DNA from: JAKQLP01 sp964562165
Lineage (GTDB): Bacteria; Patescibacteriota; Dojkabacteria; B142; OLB20
DNA length: 24,590 nucleotides
Assembly (NCBI GenBank): GCA_964562165.1
Contig: CAZLRZ010000009.1
Span: 1 to 24,590, forward strand
Direction: 5' to 3'
In this document: positions 7,301-14,003 of the stretch, in pieces
Numbering within the stretch: position 1 is the stretch's first letter
Layout: each line of letters begins with the position of its first letter
Made by a program: the position numbers and the translations under genes
Notes under the pieces: generated by a model
Database searches by the model: none
The model's input: only the letters and a program-made list of their open reading frames with translations
What the model was told of the DNA's origin: nothing

Positions 7301-9586
7301 TATTGTGTTTGTTGTGAATTCTTCAAGCTTAGATGGGTCTTGTTTTACGTTAAATTCCTGGAATTTACTAGCTGTGTTTTTTTTATTTGCTTCTTCGTAG
7401 GAAAGGATTGCCGTATAAAACTCGTCCCCCTTGGTTTCTTGCCCTTTTGGAATAAATTCTGATTTAATAAATGAAGCTAGTTGAGTTTGTACCTCTTTTT
7501 TTCTGGCCTCTTCATTACTAGCAAGTCTTTCAAGGTAAGCTATTCTTGGATTACTGGCGTCCTCAGTTCTTAGCTTAGTAATAATAGCATCAAAGTTTTC
7601 GGGTGTTGCAATTGAGTTAATGTAAAATTGTGCCCATTTAGCTTCGGTTAGACTATTTATTTGCCTGTTAACACGATATGTTCTTTCTTCTTCTCTTAAT
7701 CCGGCGTATTTGGCATGTTCAACTTCGTGTTTTAATACAGCTTCAAATTGTTTTGATGTTTCAGTGCTTTTATTTATATCGCCAACATTGATTGCAATCA
7801 TTGTTGGGAGAAGTTTCCCGTTGATATGGGCATCAGGATCGTTTTTGGGAGTTATATACAAACCTCTTGGACTTGGGGTTTTTCCATCTATTGCTTTGCG
7901 ATTCTTAAGTGTCGATGGATCCTCTCCGTTAATTAAAAGCATCAATTCATCTGAAGAATATGACTTTGCAGCTACATCGGCTTTGCCTTTTGTTGTATCA
8001 GGGTTATTAACTCTTAATACTGGCATTCCGTCTCGGAATTCTAATTCTATTTGCCCAGATTGAATTGCAGCCTGTAAAATCCTTCTTTTATTGTCTATAT
8101 TAAATTCTTGACCGGAAACCATATCGTGAAAGGGGCCATACTGCCTTTGATGATCTTCAATAATTGTGTCAATAAATTTTGTTGTAAATTCTTGCCTTAA
8201 TATTTCCTCTTTTTCTGCTTGTGAAGCATTTGGATTTTTTGTCGCCTTGTTTTCTGCCTCAGAATACCACTCAGCCATAGTTTGCCTTTGCGCATCTCTT
8301 GCTCTGACAATGTCTTTTACACTTTCTCTTGAAAGTTCAAATTCTTCTTTAATTGCCTGTTCCGACTCACCCAAGGGACTGGCAAAATCTTCAAACATTT
8401 TATCGATTTGGACTTCGGTATATTGGATGTTTCTATCATAAAGATCACTGATAATACGCCTTCGGATAATTTGAATCCTTGTTTGTGGGGTTGTCGTTTT
8501 TTCTCCTTCACGGAGAGAATCAACCATTTCGTAAATAGCTGTTATTCCTTCAGTTGATTTCTTTTCCATTACTTTCTCTGCCTCTTTAGTCTTGCCTAAC
8601 GCTTGAAGAATTGTCTCGGATGAAAGGGGCTGAGTTTGCAATGCTGAAGATTTTTCAGCTTTTTCTTTTTCGTTTTTTGCAGGAGCTAAAGGATCAGCAT
8701 CTTGTTTAGCTTTAGACAAAATTCTCTCTAAACCATTATCTTCTTGAGCTTCTGGTAATTCTTCTTCCTTCTTTTGTTGCAACTCACTTTCTAATCTTGC
8801 TCTCTCTTTGTTATCATATTTGTCTTTTATTACATCAAGTTGAGATTGGTTTGTTTCTTTAGTGAGTAAGTCTTTATAATGATCTTTGATGTATTCAATT
8901 ATATCTGCGTCATCAGTAAAGTTTTTTGAATCTCTGAGTTCCCCGACCAACCATTTAATATCCTTTTTAGGATCAAAGATCAATTGAATTCTAATTATAA
9001 ACTTCTTAAAAAACCCAAGCTTTCCCTTTTTCCCTTTATCAGTATCATTGAAAACATCTTGTTTAACTGCTTCTTTAGTTTTCTCATCTACTTTTTCTCC
9101 ATTTGGTCTAGGAAGATCACTTATATATGTATCTACCATATTTTTAAACTCGTCAACATCGCTCTGTCTGCCACTCATGGCTCTTTCGGCTGCGGCTTGG
9201 ATACTAAAAAGTTGCCGAACATTTGGGTTGTTTTCAATTGTTGTTGAAACTATATCTTTTACTGAGTCAAGATATTTAACAGACCTTGGGTCGTTTTTAA
9301 TATTATTTTGCAGCTCCGTTATTGTTTGGAGTTCTTTTTTTAAATCTGCTTGAATTTTGCTTTCTTCCGGTTTAGTTGCCCCGCCTTCAGAATCTTTAGC
9401 CTGCTTTTCATCAAATTCTGCTTGAACCTTAATACGTTCTTCAATAAGTTTACCAACATCACCAAGTTGATCGAGGATTTTGTTTAATTCAGATTCCGGG
9501 GATCCAGGGGATTCATTGGATACAGGATAATTTAAAACCTCTGGTTGTCGAATCCGAACATTAGTCTCGGTTTGTTGACTTGTCAT
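4337..9586 (-). CDS. Giant 1749-aa protein with HEVEH zincin-like motif and C-terminal hydrophobic hairpin
   Basis: This is the largest gene in the window. Residues 1 to about 430 are charged, Glu/Lys/Gln-rich and probably coiled coil, with no signal peptide. At residues 620-624 (H620, E621, H624) there is an HEVEH motif in the context FEAVLKHEVEHAKYAG. It is preceded by a hydrophobic stretch, MIAINVG, and followed about 65 residues later by the acidic helix SNEEARKKE, which could supply a third zinc ligand. That arrangement is typical of zincin metallopeptidases, but I cannot assign a family. A Gly/His/Phe-rich central region (around YYFGSAGYKHRMGGGPFG) looks globular and specific. Near residues 1620-1660 two hydrophobic stretches form a hairpin, followed by about 90 soluble residues. 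It leads the minus-strand operon with the VirB6-like protein. Possible roles are a secretion-apparatus scaffold, a secreted effector, or an envelope protease. A phage tape measure was considered and rejected for lack of phage genes. Confidence 0.88.
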   Translation of the reverse strand: MTSQQTETNVRIRQPEVLNYPVSNESPGSPESELNKILDQLGDVGKLIEERIKVQAEFDEKQAKDSEGGATKPEESKIQADLKKELQTITELQNNIKNDPRSVKYLDSVKDIVSTTIENNPNVRQLFSIQAAAERAMSGRQSDVDEFKNMVDTYISDLPRPNGEKVDEKTKEAVKQDVFNDTDKGKKGKLGFFKKFIIRIQLIFDPKKDIKWLVGELRDSKNFTDDADIIEYIKDHYKDLLTKETNQSQLDVIKDKYDNKERARLESELQQKKEEELPEAQEDNGLERILSKAKQDADPLAPAKNEKEKAEKSSALQTQPLSSETILQALGKTKEAEKVMEKKSTEGITAIYEMVDSLREGEKTTTPQTRIQIIRRRIISDLYDRNIQYTEVQIDKMFEDFASPLGESEQAIKEEFELSRESVKDIVRARDAQRQTMAEWYSEAENKATKNPNASQAEKEEILRQEFTTKFIDTIIEDHQRQYGPFHDMVSGQEFNIDNKRRILQAAIQSGQIELEFRDGMPVLRVNNPDTTKGKADVAAKSYSSDELMLLINGEDPSTLKNRKAIDGKTPSPRGLYITPKNDPDAHINGKLLPTMIAINVGDINKSTETSKQFEAVLKHEVEHAKYAGLREEERTYRVNRQINSLTEAKWAQFYINSIATPENFDAIITKLRTEDASNPRIAYLERLASNEEARKKEVQTQLASFIKSEFIPKGQETKGDEFYTAILSYEEANKKNTASKFQEFNVKQDPSKLEEFTTNTIDTGLPLTLGDLGFRESDFDINKPEHQTLLGMMRITNLIKDKEDSTTDYNLKSKCEAYRIQIADYFGSAYTGLRPNLGEFRAIINSAIADENHPLHGLLSEILLKDQSADAFLESILNGKITDLENVFDNYPSGLYKATNNKSDLRNTAMRQKDAYYFGSAGYKHRMGGGPFGTKQDIFSPIAWFHQKDKGPGIFQLIHPILGSKKFYMDGLGIGQNKYHIDSNDGLEAISFATGIPFHRMPFMQNFSAWMKEKSGGKIDLNKSEWLPKGIFTAEPSTYLYYTLNVIYGKLRKDHQISNVGLIKLLPELGGYIYDNQGNPDLQASSYTTQSDQYRLNDQLATFIEDEMIYKDKAHTIKREEKRAKKDAKGNIVYDYDKVTGKRIKAQLANESRDDLIKIVDRLRSDKMIVNGEEETVYYKEGRVVTEKLYKAAKSSSIDQVLASDRTGAYANCVVQNGRLRLGQVTQSTIDEIKEIMFIPPNQKPQKARNPWGIDARDEFNNLDEAGKNVEKIKAYEKIAKLMMKENDRRYKEEGKFYTINELYEEMCRAQTEPWPDMYVQEGDHKGEENKEAAQRYSKPIMTIGENFVELNMVKEFVKDFSMARANKVLSVGVWGQKANYEYDKDGNPPPNKINWLLLRDVDDSQLALQVEQMNNQGLIADTATEAEIKALREAGRKLNKLEYKIDLPEGTYGDFWFTEDADGKRTYYFEEKELSYGRTEPVTKSLREVKSLDFVYDKKNKLKIVSKQNNFTLEVDPIKGLERENLRRYFGDATEHELYVKDDSGRVVTKKVNARGSYSTSYYTLYDDVHDEFDKIYKGRELSYKYSLKLNQIGAYREKAKIAKEMWDGFLTIDKSTRFLILSGVLLGAMVPGLAFLANPVLLLGTLGSALTLNPMLARYQKGWAARELKAIEVQNEVIGLSNLFWGLTNENEPPSYGAIDLARSQFEGLKYSHLSILKSFGDAEWDTNTFTGLFKQAWSKVSEKPF

Positions 9587-9611
9587 TTGGGCAATTAAAT
9601 TTAACTCTATA

Positions 9612-9640
9612 ATTATATCATTTTTGATTATTAGAAAGAA
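9612..9640 (-). promoter_or_regulatory. Predicted promoter of the 1749-aa gene
   Basis: On the minus strand TATAAT (9617-9612) lies 17 nt downstream of a weak -35, TTCTTT (9640-9635). The predicted start near 9605 leaves about 19 nt to the ATG at 9586. The -10 is perfect and the -35 is poor, so it may need an activator or the assignment may be off. Confidence 0.45.
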
Positions 9641-9673
9641 TATTGCAAGTACAATTAATGTCTTGTTATATTT

Positions 9674-9703
9674 TTAAAATTTTGTAACAATAAATTATAT
9701 AAT
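9674..9703 (+). promoter_or_regulatory. Predicted promoter of the Pro/Val-rich protein gene
   Basis: TTAAAA (9674-9679), an 18-nt spacer and a perfect TATAAT (9698-9703) precede the GTG start at 9719. Transcription would begin near 9710, giving a leader of only about 9 nt, close to leaderless, and no Shine-Dalgarno is present. The -10 box sits inside the inverted repeat at 9680-9713. Confidence 0.55.
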
Positions 9704-9713
9704 TGTTACAAAA
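9680..9713. repeat. Perfect 12-bp inverted repeat around the -10 box (candidate operator)
   Basis: The arms TTTTGTAACAAT (9680-9691) and ATTGTTACAAAA (9702-9713) are exact reverse complements separated by 10 nt (AAATTATATA), which with the edge of the second arm holds the TATAAT box. The dyad spans spacer, -10 and start site of the plus-strand gene in a divergent region, the usual geometry for a repressor site. No T-run follows and it lies upstream of the gene, so a terminator is unlikely. Confidence 0.65.
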
Positions 9714-9718
9714 CTGCC

Positions 9719-10825
9719 GTGACTGATAATTCAAATCCATTCTTAAGAACAGCAAATCCTGCTCCTGCAGCTACTAATCCTGATCCTGCATTGAGTGATA
9801 ATCCTCAAACTACACCTGTACAAACCACAGCTAATGATAGCACCCAAAATGTAGCAACTAATAATACGGTTAAAGAAGATGACGTGCCTGCTTGGTTAAA
9901 AAATACTGGCATTTCAAATAATCCAGTAGTTAGCCCAGTTGTTGAACCTGTTGCTGAACCAGTTGCTGAATCAATTGCTAATCAAGTAACTAATATGGCA
10001 AACGAAGTATCTTCTAATGAAACTATTAGTACAGTTGCGCCGGTGACACCAGTTGCTCCTGTTACACCGGAAATGCCAACAGACACTGTTGCTCCTGTTA
10101 CACCAGAGGCGCCAATTATTGGAGATATTAAACCTGAATTGCCACCCGTAACTGATGTAGCCGGAACGATGCTCGAAAATCCGTTGGCAGATGTTTCTTC
10201 AATTTCCGACATTAAACCTGTTTCTGCTCCAACTGATTCAGTTGAGCCGGGTAATTTAGGAACCTTAGAACCGATTGTTGAAACACCATCCGAAATAAAA
10301 ACCGAACCAATAACCTTAAGTGCAACAAGTCCAGTTTTTGAACCTGTGAATACCTTAACTGAACCTGCGACATTGGAACCGATAACTGAGGCTCCAAAGT
10401 TAGAACCAATTAATGTAGGCGAATTAAATGTTGCCAATAGCAATTTGGAACCAATTAATATGAATGAAGTTCCCCAACAGACTCCAGTAATTGAACCAAT
10501 TGGGCAACCAAGTCAAATGCCCGAAATCCAACCAATTGGCGGGACTACCGAAAGTCCTATAGGATCTCCAGTAGAGACTCCAGTGGAAACCCCAGTAGAA
10601 ACCCCAGTTGAAACTCCAGTTGGAAGTGCTATGGCTGCTCCTGTTGTTGAAAATCAAATAAATCCTGTGAGCGCTGTTCCAGGAGTACCTACGCCAAAAC
10701 CATTAACAGAGCCTCAGGATGACAAGGCAAAAGAGACAAAAATGAAAAACTTAATCATTTTGCTTGGTGTTATGATTTTGGGAATTATTGCTTTAATACT
10801 AGGTATTCTGGTAGCATCTTCGTAG
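9719..10825 (+). CDS. Pro/Val/Glu/Thr-rich low-complexity protein with C-terminal membrane anchor
   Basis: The 368-aa protein starts at GTG 9719 (MTDNSNPFLRTANPAPAATN); the upstream sequence has no better start and no Shine-Dalgarno. A short conserved-looking motif, DDVPAWLKNTGI, sits near residue 55. The body is built of Pro, Val, Glu, Thr and Ala with degenerate repeats (EPVAEPVAE, APVTP, LEPI, PVETPVET). Very few lysines occur until the end. One hydrophobic helix spans about 342-366 and is preceded by a lysine cluster (KAKETKMK). There is no N-terminal signal peptide. By the positive-inside rule the long repetitive region would face the cytoplasm, with a tail anchor in the membrane, although export by another route cannot be excluded. 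Function is unknown; a flexible spacer or scaffold is plausible. It is 18 nt upstream of pduO and probably co-transcribed with it. Confidence 0.85.
   Translation: MTDNSNPFLRTANPAPAATNPDPALSDNPQTTPVQTTANDSTQNVATNNTVKEDDVPAWLKNTGISNNPVVSPVVEPVAEPVAESIANQVTNMANEVSSNETISTVAPVTPVAPVTPEMPTDTVAPVTPEAPIIGDIKPELPPVTDVAGTMLENPLADVSSISDIKPVSAPTDSVEPGNLGTLEPIVETPSEIKTEPITLSATSPVFEPVNTLTEPATLEPITEAPKLEPINVGELNVANSNLEPINMNEVPQQTPVIEPIGQPSQMPEIQPIGGTTESPIGSPVETPVETPVETPVETPVGSAMAAPVVENQINPVSAVPGVPTPKPLTEPQDDKAKETKMKNLIILLGVMILGIIALILGILVASS
10568..10627 (+). repeat. 12-bp tandem repeat encoding PVET units
   Basis: Four consecutive 12-bp units of the form CCAGTNGANACY (10568-10615) encode Pro-Val-Glu-Thr four times. 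A decayed fifth unit (10616-10627) encodes PVGS. The units differ mainly at third codon positions, so the protein repeat is conserved more than the DNA. The tract lies inside the low-complexity membrane-anchored protein and could vary in copy number between strains. Confidence 0.85.
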
Positions 10826-10843
10826 TAAAATTTATGATTTTTA

Positions 10844-11386
10844 ATGCGAAGAATTTATACTAAGACCGGTGATAAAGGAAAAACTTCACTTTACGATGGT
10901 ACTAGGGTTAATAAATCTGATCAAATAATCAATGTTTTAGGAACTATAGATGAATTAAACGCTTCATTGGGTGTGCTAATGTCTTTTGTAGATAAAGAGA
11001 TTCTCCACGACAAGTTTGAGCAAAAGCAAAAGGAACTTATGTCAATGGCTTCTATGATTGCTTTGTCAAAATCTAAAATAAAACCTTCCAAAAACTTCGA
11101 GTTGACTGAAGCAAATTTGCAAAACCTAGAAAATGAAATCGATGAATGGGAGAAACAATTGCCTCCTTTAGAAAATTTCATCCTGCCGGGTGGAGAAAGG
11201 GCTGCTTCTCTAGCGCATTTTTCCAGAACTATTTGTAGAAGATTAGAAAGAGAAATGGTTCTTCAGAATGCTCAGAACACAATTGACCCCATTCTTTTGA
11301 AATATATCAATAGATTAAGCGACTGGCTTTTTGTCTTAGCAAGGATTTTAAATTCCGGCAATGATATTGTCTGGGAAGTTAAATGA
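10844..11386 (+). CDS. pduO: Cob(I)alamin adenosyltransferase, PduO type
   Basis: The enzyme transfers the adenosyl group of ATP to cob(I)alamin, producing adenosylcobalamin in the cytosol. The 180-aa length matches the family. Visible signatures are the N-terminal RIYTKTGDKGKTSLYDG with RVNK, which binds ATP; GTIDELNASLG (33-43); the LPGG turn (114-117); SRTICRRLERE (127-137); and the C-terminal YINRLSDWLFVLAR (154-167). The start at 10844 gives the expected distance to the TKTGDKG motif. The gene follows the Pro/Val-rich protein by 18 nt and overlaps the end of the convergent korB gene by 8 nt. No cobalamin biosynthesis or B12-dependent enzyme is visible in the window, so it presumably activates salvaged corrinoid for an enzyme encoded elsewhere, for example a class II ribonucleotide reductase (inference). 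Confidence 0.95.
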   Translation: MRRIYTKTGDKGKTSLYDGTRVNKSDQIINVLGTIDELNASLGVLMSFVDKEILHDKFEQKQKELMSMASMIALSKSKIKPSKNFELTEANLQNLENEIDEWEKQLPPLENFILPGGERAASLAHFSRTICRRLEREMVLQNAQNTIDPILLKYINRLSDWLFVLARILNSGNDIVWEVK

Positions 11387-12245
11387 ATTCGGCTAAAAAT
11401 TCCTCGATATCATAAATTTTGACTTCGTCTTTTAAAACGGAATCGATTCCCTTTCTTAACGAAATCCTATCGTAATACGAAACAGAATTTGGGTCTTGGA
11501 ATAAAAGACCGGTAGCGATTTTTTCGTTTTTATAATCCACAAGATTGTATGCGTTCATGTGATCTATTGAATTGTAGTTAGGATCCGTGTTTACATCGTA
11601 AACTCTTGAACTTAGCCAGGCATGATCTTGGAATTTGTTGTATGTTGGACAATGCTGAAGTATTTCTAAAAAGGCAAAGCCATTATGCGCAATCCCCTTT
11701 TTAATAAGTTCCTTTAGTTGGGGGATATTGCCAGTGAAGCCTCGAGCATAAAAAGTTGCTCCAGCACTTAATATTAACTGCCCCGGATTCAGTCTTGATT
11801 CAATAACACCATAAGGAGCACTATTCATTTTTTGGCCAATTGGGGTGGTTGGAGTTGCCTGCCCTGTTGTTAAACCGAAGTCGCAATTGTTGTGCAAAAT
11901 GAATAGGAATTTATAATTACTACGAACGGCTTGGATTAAATGGTTTATGCCTTCGTCTAAGGTTGCTCCGTCGCCAGCCATTCCGATTACTGTTAATTTA
12001 TGATTACCAAGTGTAATGCCTGAAGCCATTGGAATAGTTCTACCATGTAGGCCTTTAACCGCATAGGCATTAAATTTGTCGGCGCCGTTTCCATTGCAAC
12101 CAATGTCAAAACAGAGATTCACATCGTATGGGGTTAGATTGAGTTCTGCCAAGGCCTGTTTGATACAAGACCAAATTGCAAAATTTCCGCAGCCTGGGCA
12201 CCAGGTGGGCAAATTCGGAGTATTAAAATCTGCTATATTTGTCAT
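11379..12245 (-). CDS. korB: 2-oxoacid:ferredoxin oxidoreductase, beta (TPP-binding) subunit
   Basis: With its partner this subunit oxidatively decarboxylates a 2-oxoacid to acyl-CoA and reduces ferredoxin. The 288-aa protein shows CPGCG (16-20), the TPP/Mg motif GDGA (91-94) followed 25 residues later by NN (119-120), and the FGLTTGQATPTT signature (123-134). There is no C-terminal extra ferredoxin domain, which fits the two-subunit type. The canonical GDGD is GDGA here, a modest variation. The substrate (pyruvate, 2-oxoglutarate or branched-chain acids) cannot be read from the sequence, so the symbol kor is provisional. It lies 6 nt behind the alpha subunit gene and is the last gene of the eight-gene minus-strand operon. 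Its 3' end overlaps the convergent pduO gene by 8 nt. Confidence 0.95.
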   Translation of the reverse strand: MTNIADFNTPNLPTWCPGCGNFAIWSCIKQALAELNLTPYDVNLCFDIGCNGNGADKFNAYAVKGLHGRTIPMASGITLGNHKLTVIGMAGDGATLDEGINHLIQAVRSNYKFLFILHNNCDFGLTTGQATPTTPIGQKMNSAPYGVIESRLNPGQLILSAGATFYARGFTGNIPQLKELIKKGIAHNGFAFLEILQHCPTYNKFQDHAWLSSRVYDVNTDPNYNSIDHMNAYNLVDYKNEKIATGLLFQDPNSVSYYDRISLRKGIDSVLKDEVKIYDIEEFLAEFI

Positions 12246-12251
12246 TGTAGT

Positions 12252-14003
12252 TTAGTTAACTAAAGTAGATATAAAGGTATTAATTTCTTCGATAAAAAAT
12301 GGTCTGCCATCTATCTTGTTTAATTTGTTTTTAAACACATAGCTTAGTTCTTGTTTTATTAATCTGCCCAATTGATATGTTCCATTAAGTTCAATTAAAG
12401 CCGTAGGTGTGTCGCCTTCTAAGAACTTCTGTATAGGCTCATTTTTTAAAGGCCAGCAATAAGTAATCTGCATAATTGAAATTTCGATACCTTTTTTTGA
12501 GAATTCTTCTCTTGCAAATAAAAGTAATGGGATATTGCTTCCCCAACTAACAATCTTTAATTTTGCAGTATTAGGATCTCCGTAAATAATTGGGTCAGGT
12601 AGGACTTTTTTGATTGCATCTAATTTCTTTAAACGTTTTTCCTGCATTTTGGAAATGCCTTCGGCTGTTTCAGTTGAATAACCCTTTTCGGTATGTTCAT
12701 CACTATTTGCTAAAAATGTACTGATTTTATCTCCTGGGAACCATCTTGGTGAAATTCCATCTTCGCTAAATTCATATCTTAATTTATCGATATTGCCCTC
12801 GCCTTCTGTAATTATTTTCCCTCTTTCTATAGTTAATTCATTGGAATTTAACTTTGGAATTGTGTAAAAGCTTTCTCCTAAGTGTTTATCTAATAGCATT
12901 AATACTGGCGTTTGAAATGTTTCAGTTAAGTTTAAACATTCAGAAGTTAATTTGAATGCCTGCAAAGGATCGCTCGCAGCAACAACAATTCTTGGAAATT
13001 CTCCGTGCCCAGAATAAATTGCCAAATCCAAGTCGGCTTGAGCTGTCCAGGTTGGAGCTCCTGTTGCTGGGCCTGGTCTTTGTCCTATTACACAGAAAAA
13101 TGGAATCTCTGTAATCCCGGATAGTGATAAAGCTTCGGTCATTAAATCAAAGCCACCACCGGATGTAGCGCACATTGCTCTAGTGCCTGCATGGAAAGCT
13201 CCGATTACCATATTTGCTGAATTGATCTCGTCTTCTGCTTGTTTAACTATCATTCCGGTTTTTGGTCCATATTCGGCTAAATAGGTTAAGATTGCGCTAG
13301 CAGGTGTCATTGGGTAACTTGAATAAAGCCTAACGCCTGATGCAATTGCGCCAAGCGCAACGGCTTCGTTACCGGATATAACCATTTGGCCTTTGATTTC
13401 GTCATGAGTGGGAATATTATTTTGAAAGTTTAATCCTTTGACTTGTACAAAATCCATTCCAGCTTTTATGCATCTTAAATTAATATCAATCATTTCTTGA
13501 GTCTTATTGTAGGTGTCAGAAATGATTGGGCTTATTGATTCAAAGGGTAAATTTAATATTTGCCATAATGCGCCTAGTGCGACCGTGTTTTTCATTAAAA
13601 TATTGCCTCCTGCTTTTGTTGCTTCATCAAGAAGTTTAATTGCTACAATCGAGATTGAACGGCTGGCAAAGCTTTGGGCTTGTTCTTCGGTAAGGGTAAT
13701 AGTGTTTTCGTCATAAATTAATGCGCCACCTGATGGTATTTCGTTTGTATGTTCTTTGATTGAATTTGAGTCCAAGGCTAAAAGAATGTCGGTTTCGCTT
13801 GAGAGTGGAGAGCCAATGCTTTCGAACACTTCGATTTGAAATACATTATGGCCACCTCTAATTAGCGATGGGTACTCGGTATAGCCAAACACCTTAAAGC
13901 CGTTTCGCTTTAAAGCTTTTGTGAGGATTAGGCCGGCCGTTTTAATCCCCTGCCCTGCTGAACCTGCCAACTTAATTATTAATCTATTGTTTCGGTTTTC
14001 CAT
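12252..14003 (-). CDS. korA: 2-oxoacid:ferredoxin oxidoreductase, fused gamma-alpha subunit
   Basis: The 583-aa protein carries the gamma (CoA-transfer) domain at about 1-195 with LAGSAGQGIKT (12-22) and YPSLIRGGHNVFQIEV, followed by the alpha domain from about 205. Alpha signatures are SSYPMTPASAILTYL, the QAEDEINSANMVIGA segment with the catalytic-type Glu, and GQRPGPATGAPTWTAQADLD, all typical of KorA-type fusions. The C-terminal domain closes with a ferredoxin-oxidoreductase core II region. The enzyme acts in the cytosol with the KorB partner encoded 6 nt downstream. No delta/ferredoxin gene is next to it, so a ferredoxin from elsewhere must accept the electrons. Its start at ATG 14003 lies within the last 20 nt of the preceding gene, indicating coupling. 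The context of envelope genes upstream is unusual for this enzyme. Confidence 0.95.
   Translation of the reverse strand: MENRNNRLIIKLAGSAGQGIKTAGLILTKALKRNGFKVFGYTEYPSLIRGGHNVFQIEVFESIGSPLSSETDILLALDSNSIKEHTNEIPSGGALIYDENTITLTEEQAQSFASRSISIVAIKLLDEATKAGGNILMKNTVALGALWQILNLPFESISPIISDTYNKTQEMIDINLRCIKAGMDFVQVKGLNFQNNIPTHDEIKGQMVISGNEAVALGAIASGVRLYSSYPMTPASAILTYLAEYGPKTGMIVKQAEDEINSANMVIGAFHAGTRAMCATSGGGFDLMTEALSLSGITEIPFFCVIGQRPGPATGAPTWTAQADLDLAIYSGHGEFPRIVVAASDPLQAFKLTSECLNLTETFQTPVLMLLDKHLGESFYTIPKLNSNELTIERGKIITEGEGNIDKLRYEFSEDGISPRWFPGDKISTFLANSDEHTEKGYSTETAEGISKMQEKRLKKLDAIKKVLPDPIIYGDPNTAKLKIVSWGSNIPLLLFAREEFSKKGIEISIMQITYCWPLKNEPIQKFLEGDTPTALIELNGTYQLGRLIKQELSYVFKNKLNKIDGRPFFIEEINTFISTLVN

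Noticed and set aside
4337..9586. Phage tail tape-measure protein
   Set aside because: Length and coiled coil fit, but no phage structural, packaging or lysis genes are nearby, and the HEVEH context and central globular region do not fit that role.
9680..9713. Inverted repeat as an intrinsic terminator
   Set aside because: It lies between divergent genes, is AT-rich, has no following T-run, and contains a -10 box.
9982..10443. A 153-aa minus-strand frame opposite the Pro/Val-rich protein
   Set aside because: It is the antisense reading of a repetitive low-complexity gene, has Gly/Ser/Val-biased composition mirroring the repeats, and has no promoter or neighbour support.
10568..10627. Possible CRISPR-like array
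   Set aside because: The 12-bp units are contiguous, have no spacers, and are in frame inside a protein-coding gene.
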